This document shows, piece by piece, positions 33,931 through 44,035 of a DNA stretch of 64,000 nt. The notes beneath the pieces are model-generated. The model worked only from the letters and a program-made list of their open reading frames with translations, was not told where the DNA came from and made no database searches. Made by a program: the position numbers and the translations under genes. This stretch comes from Spirometra erinaceieuropaei (taxonomy: Eukaryota; Platyhelminthes; Cestoda; Diphyllobothriidea; Diphyllobothriidae): positions 84,883 to 148,882 of the forward strand of contig CACRXP010000019.1 of the NCBI GenBank assembly GCA_902702965.1, in the 5' to 3' direction. The stretch's first letter is position 1; each line of letters opens with the position of its first letter.

Positions 33931-35950
33931 GACTCATTAATTTGTAACATAAACCGTTAATGCTTGTCCAACAAGTGAGTATACGGGAAAAGAGTTTACT
34001 CTTTGTCTGACCTTTGACAATGAGGCCGAAGTCTATTATTCATCTGCAAAACGCTATAAAAATGCCCTTATAATGAAAACGACTGTTGGTGGACATCCGT
34101 CATGGGGTCAAGTATGTATTCACAGCATTTCCGTTTGTTGAAGAGTATTTTCTGCAAAGATTAGATCTTATATTTGCACTAACAATGACTACAGCCTAAA
34201 TTGGCATCCATAAAATCTAAAAAGTTACCACATGCATGAAAGCTTTCAAAACTATCCCTGCTTTAAAGGTCTTGACAATAGACAACTCCAAATCTTCTGG
34301 CAATCACCTGGGACGACTGAGCGTTGCAGAACATTAACTGATGTCCTGAGTTGAAACTGAGATCTTACTAACTTTTTCGACGATACACAGCGCAGGAATT
34401 ACGCCAAAAAGTGATCTGGACACAGAAACCTCTGCGCTGATGAATGCTGTTGCAAAGTGCATCCCCGTCTTTGCTATTTGTGACGGTCTAAATATCCATT
34501 TATTTGCCGTTAAGTGGGTGTGGATCAGTGAATTTGTGTTGACTTCAAAGTTACCAGAGGCGTAAATTTGCTTATACCCCTTGATTTGCTCCACATACTG
34601 TAAATTTATACAATGCAGTCCTAACTGGCTTGCGCGAGTGCTATAGGTGGATTTATGTAAGCGAGTGTCGACCGATTGTTTACTTATGTCGTTTTAACTA
34701 TAGCCCTGTTTGCATAACCGCACATCATGGGCTTTGAAAAACATGGTCTCTCCGTTTTTACGGAACATTTTTATTCTATGCTACCTGAAGTTCCATAATT
34801 TTATCCAGTGCTTTGGCCACTTTTCTTGAGCAAACTTTTATTTAACTGGCATATTTCATGACTTGCATCACACTCTAGAATCATATAATATAACCGCATT
34901 CGTTTGATCCAGACTTTTTGGAGATTTAAAAGGAATCCGTTATTTGGTCTTGGTTGAAGACTAGCAAAAATGTCAATTTTGTGAAGTACATTATGTAAAG
35001 TGCAGTCAGTGCACAAGATAAGTACATTTTTGCACAGACATTGTTAAATTTATTTAGTAGATTCAGGGATGAGTTGCTAAATTTTGTGATTATTAAACGG
35101 ACAGTTTGTTTTAAGCCAATTTCATTTTGCTGTCTTGATATTGTTTAACTTATTACACAAAGTAGTCTGTGGGCGAGTCAAAAAAGGGTTATTCGACTTT
35201 TTTGACCTTGTACTAATAACCCTTCATCCTAAAAGTAATGTAGTCACGTACCTATTCACATGTTTAAATGTTTACCTCCAGTACTTGTCAATAAACTTTC
35301 AGACGGCAGTTGTTTGTATGGGTTAGCGCTTTACTAAGCCTCTATTTATGCCGTAAGAGAAACCACGCTTTGCTTAGACAGACATTTGCGAAAAGTCAAC
35401 AGTGTCACATGATAAATTTCTATTGCCTACTTAACACCGACAAGGAGACACAGCTCGCCTTTCATTTACTTTTAGAGTGTTTGCCATTTGCCCCACATCT
35501 ATCACTGCCACTTAAGCTTCTTTCTCTCAATCACTGCTTACTAATTTTTAAGAATGCCTGCGACTACTGAAAACTGCATTTTGACTGTGACCATGAAAAC
35601 CGCCTTCGCCAAAACGGCAGTTTTAATTTGGAGTTTTAAACACCTTCAGGATACCATTTCTTGAACCTACGAAAGAGTTTGGACAGTTTCATTGTCAGAT
35701 TACGGGGAGGGGGATGTAGATATAAAAAAATAAAAGTCGTCGTTGGACTGTCGCTGTCTGGCCGGCCGTGACCTCACGGTACCGGGGCCGCATGGACGTA
35801 GCCCGACAGGTGTATAGCGATAGCTCTGACGACGCTATGATCGGAGTTCCGGGCAATTGCCCATATATATGAAGCCGAATTTGCGTATATTCTTCATCGT
35901 GTGTATAAAGACTTGGGACAGGGAGGCATCTCTCAGAACAACTCACTTAT
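33931..35950. other. No gene recognised
   Basis: AT-rich. A minus-strand frame of 86 codons at 34334-34594 has a fairly protein-like composition but no splice signals or domain that I can support. The GC-richer stretch at 35750-35900 abuts PLE-4 and may be its terminal repeat. Confidence 0.35.
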
Positions 35951-35954
35951 ACCT

Positions 35955-36745
35955 ACATATTCGTAAACTGAGCCACGTCGCGGTTTGGCCTGCGTAATGG
36001 CAAAGACAGTCCTGACACGGAATCCTATAAACCACACCAAACTTCTCTGTGTGCTCCCCTGTCACTCTGTCTACGTAAGCCAAGGACATACGGTAGCTTG
36101 AGAGGCATCCAAGTCAAACCCTGCCGTTTTACGTTTTGCAGTGTGTGGTATAGTCCTTACCCAACTGGTAGGCTGAAAGCGTTGGTGACCCATCCTAGCC
36201 ACCGTATATGGAAAGAACGTCTGGTGACTTTATCTGCGTAGCCGTTCCTTGCTAACTGACTCAGTGAATGCCGTTGAGGCAGCATTTTGTCCTTGGTAGA
36301 AGGCTCAAACTCAACCGCGTTAATGCATGATCCTATAGTGCGTGAGAATGTGGATTGTGTTACCCCGTCGTCGTAGGTTAACTACTAGGTCTTTGTATAA
36401 CGTCAGCGTCAGTGTAGTTCACCTGTCCAGACTACTCGACCTCCTTTCGGGGCTGAATGTCGGAAAGATGTTTCAAAGTATTCCCTAGAAGCCGGAGGTT
36501 TGCTCATTGGAATCATAATAAATCAGCAATCTACTTTCCTGCCCCTAAACACGGTTTTGCAATGTGTTACAGCGATCTCTTCGAGCTCTTGTAGGGCAAT
36601 TTCTGCAAGTAGATTGGAAACCGGAAAATCTTTCGACGTTTCTTTTTTATTTTTGTGTCTTCTGCTATTAATAGCGAAAAATATTCGATGACATAATGCA
36701 AACGTTTTTCCTAAATGCTCAGTTCGTACAGGTCTTCTCATTTTG
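35955..36745 (-). pseudogene. Old Penelope-like RT and GIY-YIG remnant (PLE-4)
   Basis: The minus-strand frame 36741-36523 ends with FPVSNLLAEIALQELEEIA, the conserved segment after the GTPMGSP motif of PLE RT, followed by FRGRKVDC, stop and FIMI where intact relatives have the catalytic YVDD box. Further left, near 36060-35965, the frame VVYRIPCQDC and HYAGQT shows the GIY and YIG motifs of the endonuclease. Many stops and frameshifts separate them. The second catalytic aspartate is a cysteine, so RT is dead. Older than PLE-2, -3 and -10 by its damage. Confidence 0.65.
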
Positions 36746-37054
36746 TCGAAGTTAATTTAAATCTCTTCACACAGGACACACCGCAGCAGGCCCATTGCGA
36801 TAGATGTGAATTCCACGATCACATTGAGCGACATTGTGATGTGATTCGGTTTGACAGTTTTCCTTCGACTGTCGTTAGCGAATATTGACGTCGAACTACT
36901 GGAGGTTCTTGAGCATTTTTGTCAAGGCCACTCGCCTTCCCAAACAGCGGGCCTAGATGCACTGAGTGAATTTGTATTCTGGCAGACTGCGCCATGTGCA
37001 CCCGCGTACATCTAGATGGCCAGAAATTGAACATGCCACCTGCATAGTTATGCG
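36746..37054. other. No gene recognised
   Basis: About 300 bp between PLE-4 and PLE-5, with no motif. The minus-strand frames at 36819-37177 run into the PLE-5 end and are not genes. Confidence 0.4.
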
Positions 37055-37140
37055 ACACAACTCGCTTGCCAATATAAACGAAAAGACGAGTCCCAGGAAT
37101 CGATCGTGAAGAGGAATACACGATCGCAGAGGCAAGGGCT

Positions 37141-37190
37141 TTATTCGCCAGAACTTTTGGATTCCTGCTCTAAGCAATCATCAGTGAAGA
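37141..37190 (-). ncRNA. Hammerhead-like motif, left arm of PLE-5, decayed
   Basis: CTGATGA on the minus strand (37178-37184) is intact, but the second box reads CAAAAG instead of CGAAAC. TATAAATA lies 45 bp upstream on the same strand. Confidence 0.4.
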
Positions 37191-37227
37191 AAGCAGATAC
37201 GGGTGGTTCATGTACAAGGGTCTGCAG

Positions 37228-37235
37228 TATTTATA
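37228..37235 (-). promoter_or_regulatory. TATA-like box in PLE-5 left arm
   Basis: Minus strand CCTATAAATACTGC. The same string occurs at 37608-37615 on the plus strand and near 45885. It lies about 45 bp before the ribozyme-like motif, consistent with a core promoter that starts RNA near the ribozyme. Confidence 0.4.
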
Positions 37236-37607
37236 GGATGCAGTAGCCATGCTACCGCATACCTATGAATATTCACGGCTTCCCCCCATTAATCAGAGAT
37301 CATTGCACGTGGTGTGATGACTTTTTGATGGCTGACATTTGCGTCGTTAATTCCTGCAAGCTCATCACGTGCGTTGGATGTTGGTGTGATGATTGCTCGA
37401 CCATCTGACCCACCTACCCTGGCGTTTGGAACAGTGTCCCCCTATGTGCTCCCCGTGTAGCTTATTACATCGCATAGGTGAAGTCTCAGCACCGAGTATA
37501 GAAGTCGAAGGTCGTTGCATTTGTTAATGAACTGGGGGCCAGTGAACCATGACTCAAGCAGCTGCCGGCCCACGCGGTTGTCACCTCTAGCGAGAATTTT
37601 GATCTAC

Positions 37608-37615
37608 TATAAATA
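37608..37615 (+). promoter_or_regulatory. TATA-like box in PLE-5 right arm
   Basis: TATAAATACTGCAGTCCC is followed by a fragment of the ribozyme (ATCCCGAAACGACGG at 37631) that has lost its CUGANGA box. This is the point where the inverted arm begins. Confidence 0.35.
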
Positions 37616-37875
37616 CTGCAGTCCCTTGTGCAGGATCCCGAAACGACGGTCGCTGCGTCAGATGGTCGAGCAATCATCACACCAACATCCAACGCACGTG
37701 ATGAGATTGCAGCAATTAACGACGAAAATGTCGGCCATCAAACAATCCTCACACCACGTGCAACAAGCCCTGATGAATGTCGGAACCGTGAATATTCATA
37801 GGTATCCGGTAGCATGGCGACTGCATCCTATAATTACTTTAACCGTTTGTGTATGAACGACCCGCATCTGATTTT

Positions 37876-37920
37876 GTCTCCGATGATGGCTTCGAGCGGG
37901 AATTCGAAACGTCAGGCTAA
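37876..37920 (+). ncRNA. Hammerhead-like motif, right arm of PLE-5
   Basis: CCGATGA (37880-37886, one change from CTGATGA), an imperfect helix II, CGAAACGTC at 37905-37913 and AGGCTAATAAA after it, as in the family consensus. GTCT/AGGC can form helix I. Confidence 0.45.
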
Positions 37921-38193
37921 TAAAGTCCTTGTCCCAGACATCGTGTCTCGCTCCTCACGATCGTTTCCTGGGACTCGTCTTGTCGCTTCTATTGGGAAAA
38001 TGGCATTAATCTAGAAAGTAAGTTCAGACGGGTTGCATATCGCTCCAGTTGTGGAAACAGACGCAAAAGGTGGCCTCACAATATTTTACATCTTCTTTAC
38101 CTAAGGCTCCGCCTTTTTTGCAGACTACTGTTAATTAAATTGATGAGGAAATTTGGTTTCTGCACAATCGGTCGCACTACTTACATCAGATAG

Positions 38194-38600
38194 TCACTCG
38201 TGATGAATAATATTCCACCCTGTCTCGTTTACTTTACCAGGAGATTCCGTAAATTGCGAAGGCTGTACCGTTGCTACGTGCTTTTTCCAGAGCAGACAGC
38301 CGTTCACGGGGTTGTCACCTCTAGCACGAATTTTGGTATCGCCGAATTTGGATTTGTGGCCATATCTCATCGAATGAGCCGCAGCCTGATAGCTGGCGTC
38401 ATTTCTCCTCATGGCTGCAGCGTGCTTGGCCATTCGCGTTCGGATCTGTCTTCCAGTTTCTCCGACGTAGTTGCTTTGTCCGCAACTGCACCAGACAACA
38501 CGCTTGGTCACAAAGACCCTTGGGCCGGCTCCCACACACCACTGTCACGCCCCTCCTATCCATCGAATGCAAGACTCTGCACCGTAAGCGCACGCCCAGA
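38194..38600 (-). pseudogene. Penelope GIY-YIG endonuclease fragment (PLE-6)
   Basis: A minus-strand frame carries VVWCSCGQSNYVGETGRQIR, MAKHAAAMRRNDAS and an AAHSMRYGH segment, that is, the GIY/YIG half and the following helix of the PLE endonuclease, in about 110 uninterrupted codons. The upstream RT and the terminal repeats are missing. Closely related to the endonuclease of PLE-10. A 204-codon plus-strand frame (38200-38814) is its antisense shadow. Confidence 0.85.
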
Positions 38601-38970
38601 TCTCACCATTGGCCGTTTTCGCCGGAGACTGCAAATGAGAGTTCTGAGCAGCAGAAACGCCCTCCTTCCAGCATCTTCTAACTCCTTCTTCTACTCGCGT
38701 CTCGTTCAGATGACTGCGGCACCTCTCAGTATGAGCCACCACTCCAGCCTCTACATGACCTCTGGAAGAAAATTCGGTGCCCGTGACATCAAGCCCTCTA
38801 AGTGGAAAAAATGAGTGTCGCCCACGACATCAGTTGACTGATGGAGCATAGCCTGACCAGTCCTCTTTAAGGTGGCTTCGTCTGTCACAACTGTTTGCGC
38901 CTTGGTTGTATCCAAAGCTCGGCCAAGTGGCTGATGTGTAAGATCACTGACGGGCATAATTGGCTTGTGA
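38601..38970. repeat. Unknown dispersed repeat R1, copy 3 (most diverged)
   Basis: Weakly follows 43590-44035 in the same orientation: GCCGGAGACTGCAAATGAG matches CTCGGAGACAATTGAATCC, and GTCTGTCACAACTGTTTGCGCC matches GTCAATGACCACTGTCGCC. Identity by eye is well below that of the other two copies. Confidence 0.4.
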
Positions 38971-39514
38971 ATTTTACGCGGTTCATCTCAGCGGTTGATT
39001 TTGCCTTGGAACTATTACATTCCTGCCCATATTATTTCTGTCATTGTTTCAAATTTTGCCGGCGACTTATTATTGGTCACCATTTTCGCAATCGCCTTTT
39101 GTTATTAATTGTGGTAAATCCAGCCGGTTAAGTTGGTTTTTCACAAAACTGTCACCATCATAAGGAGTCGATTTGGCGAGTTTGGCATCCGCACGGTTCG
39201 GAGCTATTAATTCTTTTTTCCTAAACAGCTTTGTCGACTGCCTAGAGCGTTATGATTCCAGTTGCCTTGTCTCGGGGTTCAAGCTTTGTTAACTTGTGGT
39301 CTAGCTTCATTCAGCCTATTTTTGCTTCGTTTTGTCAGAGCGAAGAGTGCTCAGCATGTTGGCAGGACGATTTTGGGTATTCCATCATCTTCTTCCCCTC
39401 ACATACACCTCGACATTCAGGAAACTGCGGATAACAGTAATTGATCGTAGCTTTCGTCCGCTGTTAAGAAAAACGTAGGGTTGTATACTGGGGCCTTGTA
39501 CTGCAGGCTCCACG
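38971..39514. other. No gene recognised
   Basis: Spacer without a supported frame. Two plus-strand frames at 39252-39444 overlap each other and have no motif. Confidence 0.4.
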
Positions 39515-40790
39515 GTGTCAGTTCGTCACGAACGTATTGTTGCAGAAACCCTATATACTCGGTTGCTGATGCTTGATGCTGAGCCATTGGCCGGTTATCT
39601 TGTCGGTTGCGATCGGGTATATAGAGTAGGTGGGCTAACTCATGAAATGTCGGCCGAAATTTCAAAATGCGTTCTCGTTTCGAAAGGGTTACTTAAGTAG
39701 GGTTGTAAAACTAATCATCATGCACTATAATTATATATTGATCCAGTTACCGCTAGTGAACTTATTTCCGACTGCATGTAAGAATTATACCCTGCAAAAA
39801 TTACTACTTCAGTAGCATGAAATTTTATTATTGATTTTCTATGTCCTTGAAAATGCAATTCTACTTTATGGAAACGTACAGAAATAGTCTTTTTTACATA
39901 TTCGGTGGACTATCGCGTCGTCTTTAAATTTTACACAAGAAGAAAGAGTATACTTCGGTTTTAAAAAAACTTTCCTAATTGCCGAATAATTTTGAACGCG
40001 TTCTGGCGTTATACTTGTATTCAGAGTTTCCAAACTATAAGCCGTGTATTTTTCCTGTACGAAAAACCACAAAGTTCTCTACTATATTAAGAGGAGACCA
40101 TATAGGGTTCATAAAAGTAAGCAGTAAATTTGGGCAATATTGTTAGTTTTACAAGGCACATTAGTAAATGCAGATACATGACGTTTTATGAACGCCCATT
40201 TCACGGTACTAGAAATTCTCACAATTAGAAACTTTTTAAAACGAAATTATACTCCCTCGGGTATAAAATTAAAAGAAGACGTACCTGTCTACCGAATAAA
40301 TAAAATAATGGTTATTTTTGGGCATTTGTTTCATGAAATATAATTAAACTTTTAAGGACATCGAAAATCAATGATAAAATTTGACGCTAGTTAATTAACA
40401 ATTTTTTGCCGAGTATAGTTCCTGCATACAGTCGTAAAAAGTGCTTTCGAAAGAAGGCACCCTGAGGTAACTGGATTTTAGAATTATGGTGAACGGTGAT
40501 TAATTTTACAACCATACTTTTTAATCTTTTCAACACGAGCAGTTATTTCGAAATTTCGGCCGACATTTCATCAGTCAGCCCATTTCACTGTACAGTAGTG
40601 GAGGGACGTTCACTGATCGTGATACGAGGCGCACTCATCGCGCTTTGCACCCCGAGGATCAATCCTGAGCCCTGCCAGAAGCTCTACAGTGGCTAGTGGT
40701 ACATATAGACAGAAAAACATCACCAATGAAGATAAGTGAGACTGCAGCGGCCATTTCTAGCTTGTTGGCCGTCATAGGCCAGCCACATCA
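39515..40790 (-). mobile_element. Decayed SINE split by a MITE insertion
   Basis: The tRNA-like half (39515-39623, minus) and the rest (40591-40790, minus) continue one another when the MITE at 39624-40590 is removed: CTTGTCGGTT and CGATCGGGTATA on the left are followed on the right by CAGTAGTGGAGGGACGTTCACTGATCG, the same order as the intact copy at 48565-48625. The ribozyme region is at 40739-40790 and decayed. Confidence 0.75.
39624..40590. mobile_element. TA-flanked MITE with long inverted repeats (copy 2)
   Basis: 967 bp with TA at 39622-39623 and 40591-40592. The ends match CAGTAGGTGGGCTAACTCATGAAATG with one or two changes. Arms of about 350 bp are inverted copies; internal blocks TCGGCCGAAATTTC and GGTGGACTATCGCGTCGTC match copies 3 and 4. 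No transposase. Because it sits inside a SINE it must be younger than that SINE. Confidence 0.9.
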
Positions 40791-41320
40791 ATAGTTTTAA
40801 ACTGCGCGAAGCGATATCCACTGGAAATATACCCGAGCAGGGAAGAATATACGTGCCCGCAGTTCTTGGTGCATGCAAGAAGAGCAAAATGCGATCACTG
40901 AAGCGGGCCGGCCTGCAGTAATTGAGAGCGAGATCTACTGAAGGCCTGGCATCCTGAGAGCAATTTCATAGACAGACGCGTTTATAAGAGTTTACCACCA
41001 AAGTCGGAGGGAGGACTATAAAGACTATTTCCTATTCGCTCGTCTTTATCAGCTAAAGTATACCAAAGCTGGTGTTTGATGGCGTATTGCTGGACACGGG
41101 TGACAAATAAGTCAGAAATAGCCACCCAGGTGTTTCAACATTTTTCGATAAAAAAACATTAAGTACTAATTTCTGGTCGCCATATAACCGTCTGCGTACA
41201 GCAGAGTGACATTTATATTTTACGTTCCAGAATAAGTATAAATCTGCGAGTGGTAATCGCGTAAAGCACACTGAAATAAACTGAAAACGCCGGGAATGAA
41301 AACCTGAAATATATGCCAGA
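40791..41320. other. No gene recognised
   Basis: Spacer with GC-richer patches. The minus-strand frames at 41053-41455 overlap the next repeat and show no domain. Confidence 0.4.
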
Positions 41321-41324
41321 GAGT

Positions 41325-41490
41325 ACATGAGGAAGGCTGGGGACCCCACTGATGAGCCGACCCCCTCGCACCTGCGTCATGCAGCAGACAAGGCACTGGC
41401 GAAGCGCCTGTCTGTGTTTATGGCTAGTAACTGTGACGTCAGCATGGCGAATCATGCAACATGTTTTTTTCTGATATCACCCTCCCGCCC
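41325..41490 (+). repeat. Dispersed repeat with hammerhead-like core, copy 2
   Basis: Diverged partner of 13500-13650 (GGGGACCCCACTGATGAGCCGA, CCCCCTCGCACC, GTCATGCAGCAGAC, TTTATGGCTAGTA). It is better preserved in the putative ribozyme region. Confidence 0.65.
41345..41416 (+). ncRNA. Hammerhead-like motif (third repeat class)
   Basis: CTGATGA (41349-41355) is intact. GCC after it pairs with GGC at 41398-41400, closing a long helix II with the canonical G-C pair. GAAG at 41401-41404 stands for GAAA, and CGCCTGTC follows: C and G can pair across a GCCT loop so that GTC (41410-41412) is the cleavage triplet. ACCCCA before and TGTGT after allow a weak helix I. One base off in the second box. 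Confidence 0.4.
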
Positions 41491-43120
41491 CGCTAAAGCG
41501 CATAAAGCCTACACAGCCAGTTAGCTCTGCACCATGAGAGCGCGATTTGTCAGGGGACGTGGTTCCAGCCCTCAGCTCGGCCTCCCACCAATGCTGTCAT
41601 AACACACGATTACTCATGTATTATTCTTTCACAGCCTCTGAAACTGGAACCCTACAGTACGATGTGGTTATAGCTCCTGGATCCTGACCCTCTGAAAAGA
41701 AGTCGTTAATTCGAAAGGAATAGGTTCTTTACGAAAGTTAAAGGTAACAGTCGGGAGATGGCACCCAAAAAATTTGTTACCTAGAAATAATACCTTTAAC
41801 AGTGGACTTAGACGCCTATTTTTCACGCTTTACTTGGACTTTCCGCGACGGCCTAACAGACGGCCAAAATGTCTGTTCACAACGAAAGTCAGCAACGATT
41901 ATGTCTTCGATAAATAAGAAAACTTTCCCTAATAAATTCCCTCTTTAAGAAGTGCTTTATTACTGCACTCTGTTGACGGACCTCTGTGTACTTTGCATTT
42001 TTGCACGGCGAGGCCAAGTAAAACTTTACACGTTAAGCCGCTTCCTTTACGTTCCTTAGAAATACTAGTATTTTTTCTTCGGTGAACGTAAGAAAACGTT
42101 TTTTTCTCTTTACCGAGGCCATTTCCGCTGCTTTTGTTTGCTTTTAGACTCCGTTCTTTGATTATGAATGCGCGGCAGAGCTCCCATATAAATACTGATA
42201 TTTTGCTGTAACTATAAGTGTTTTGCTCGTCCTATTTCTGAATACGATATGCACAGAAAGAAAACTAAACGAAAAGTAGTACTTCATATGTTTAAAGCTA
42301 GAAGTGACCATTCCATGGTGATCATCTATGTGACATCAGGTAGAAATTTCCAAACGGTAAAACAGTTTCAGCCCACTTAAACGAAGGAATTCCTCTCTGC
42401 GTGATTACTTAACTTTTGATCACCAAATCTCCCAGATCTGCTAATTTAGCATATAGAAATTAATACAACCTCTTGTTTTCTTTAAATAACCTTTGTCTTA
42501 GCAGATTGATCACTATAGTTAACATCAAACATATACTAAATATTCAAGCTCGGCTAAATCTGTTAATAAAAACTTCCGCGTTGAAATTACTATTATTTCA
42601 ATGAAAACGTCGTTCAAATGCGTAACCAGAGTCTAGGATATGTATTAGCATAAGACGTTACAAGAATATACTCCAACGTCCATTTTCGCTTAAATTTACT
42701 GATATTTTAGCTGATATAATTACGTAAACGCAATTTCTATACAAGAAAAGGGGATTTTATCGACGGAAGTGGATGAAAGAACAAAGTGCGCAGCAGTAAA
42801 GACGTCCAAAAATTCTCGCATCAGTGTCCTTTATTAGATTGCATGAAATAGGCCACGTACTGTATATTTAACGACTAGCATTGTTTCAGTGGAAAAGGCA
42901 TTGACCAATCAAAACACTACACCAGCAAGAGTGACAGGGCAAAATTGATTTTTAGGCATTTTCACATGGTAAATGTTTTGCACACTTACTTCACTTCTGA
43001 GGACGACTTGGGGAACCAAGGTCAAACATTTACAATAAAACTTTTTAACTTGACAGAAAACGGTTTATGAGCCAAGAAGTAGTCTCTACTTTGTCCCTTT
43101 ATTTGTTAGCGAAAACTCAT
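41491..43120. other. No gene recognised
   Basis: AT-rich stretch with no long frame, repeat or motif that I can support. Confidence 0.45.
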
Positions 43121-43124
43121 TAGT

Positions 43125-43310
43125 GGTGGGTGGGAACGTGCTCTCAATGGCAAAGCGTCGAACTGTTTGATTCCCAGTGACCAAAATACTCAAATTCGAA
43201 TGTCAGGTCATTCGCACCCGGAGTTGCGCTTTGCTGTTTCACGATTGCTAACAAGTCAAGGAACGGCAACCCCGGTCTCCCTTGTCGTGGTCGGAGATCC
43301 GTTGCTGCAC
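43125..43310 (+). mobile_element. Decayed tRNA-derived SINE copy
   Basis: AGTGGTGGGTGGGAACG and AAAGCGTCGAACTGTTTGA resemble the tRNA-like A-box and anticodon region, ATTCGAATGTC the B box, and CCCGGTCTCCCTTGTCGTGG plus TCGGAGATCCGTTGCTGC the CAGTCTCCCTTGTC...GGTAATGCTATTCTGC segment. The ribozyme boxes are lost. Confidence 0.4.
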
Positions 43311-43589
43311 GAAGTCCTCAATGATTGATTTCTAGGCCACACGATACCGCTCACATGCGCTGGAGGCTCTCGGCTCCAAGTCAGAGTAACAATACCATTT
43401 TCCAGCCCTGATCGGCGAGCGCCATTCTGGTAAGACATACTGATACACTCCCTGTCAGGGCGCGTTACGCTTTTGCGACTAAATAGCATGGTTCAAGAGA
43501 CTACGTAGTGATACCCCGGTCGGTCAGGCACTGACGCCAGCCCCGGTCAGGGAATTGTAGCGGGCAGTCATCGTAACCGGTTCGACGTG

Positions 43590-44035
43590 ATTGTTCAAGA
43601 CCTCGCTGCATCAAAGTCATTCACTCCTTGCAGCGAGCCGCTCCAAATGCGCTGACCTGAAGCCACTCGACCGGATTTAGCTCGGAGACAATTGAATCCA
43701 CATAGCGTCGCGGCCACCCATGCGCCACTTGAAGGCGCCACCCCTGCAACCAGCAAGACGAGCCACTGGGACACCTCTCCTCGGCAAATGCAACACACGC
43801 TGACGGGACACCAATTGAGCTTGGCCAACGAGCCTAAAAAAGTGGCTGTCACCACTGTCCTCGGGCATGACTGGGCGCAGTCAACACCAGCCCTGGCTTT
43901 GTCAATGACCACTGTCGCCTTAGAGGACAACTCCGGGTTCTGTGCACAATAAACCCCACATTCTGGTGCCTTCCGTCTTCTCCATACAATACTAGGATTT
44001 GCTCCGGTTATTGCAGTCCTCAGAATGCACACAAT
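43590..44035. repeat. Unknown dispersed repeat R1, copy 2
   Basis: GC-rich partner of 28055-28480 with long open frames on both strands (155 codons minus, 86 codons plus). The open frames reflect composition, since both strands are conserved equally between the copies. It has no recognised domain, A/B box or terminal repeat. Confidence 0.75.

Larger units (their letters stand above)
37055..37995 (-). mobile_element. Penelope-like element reduced to inverted terminal repeats (PLE-5)
   Basis: The left part (37081-37600, minus orientation) holds terminal repeat plus about 50 codons of the endonuclease C-terminus (a LARGDNRVG and LLESWF segment near 37595-37540). The right part (37604-37990) is an inverted terminal repeat. 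GACGAGTCCCAGGAATCGAT near 37085 mirrors the block ending GGACTCGTCTT at 37985, and the segment CCAACATCCAACGCACGTGA at 37683 mirrors one at 37365. Thus two long arms (over 300 bp) point outward from a tiny coding remnant. Confidence 0.85.

Noticed and set aside
34334..34594. 86-codon minus-strand frame with protein-like look
   Set aside because: No acceptor or donor of quality at the ends and no known motif.
37055..37995. LTR retrotransposon or retrovirus-like element
   Set aside because: The repeats are inverted, and the coding remnant is a GIY-YIG endonuclease; no gag, protease, integrase, primer-binding site or polypurine tract.
38200..38814. 204-codon plus-strand open frame, the longest but one in the window
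   Set aside because: It is antisense to a GIY-YIG endonuclease remnant and repeat R1; the minus-strand reading has recognisable motifs and this one has none.
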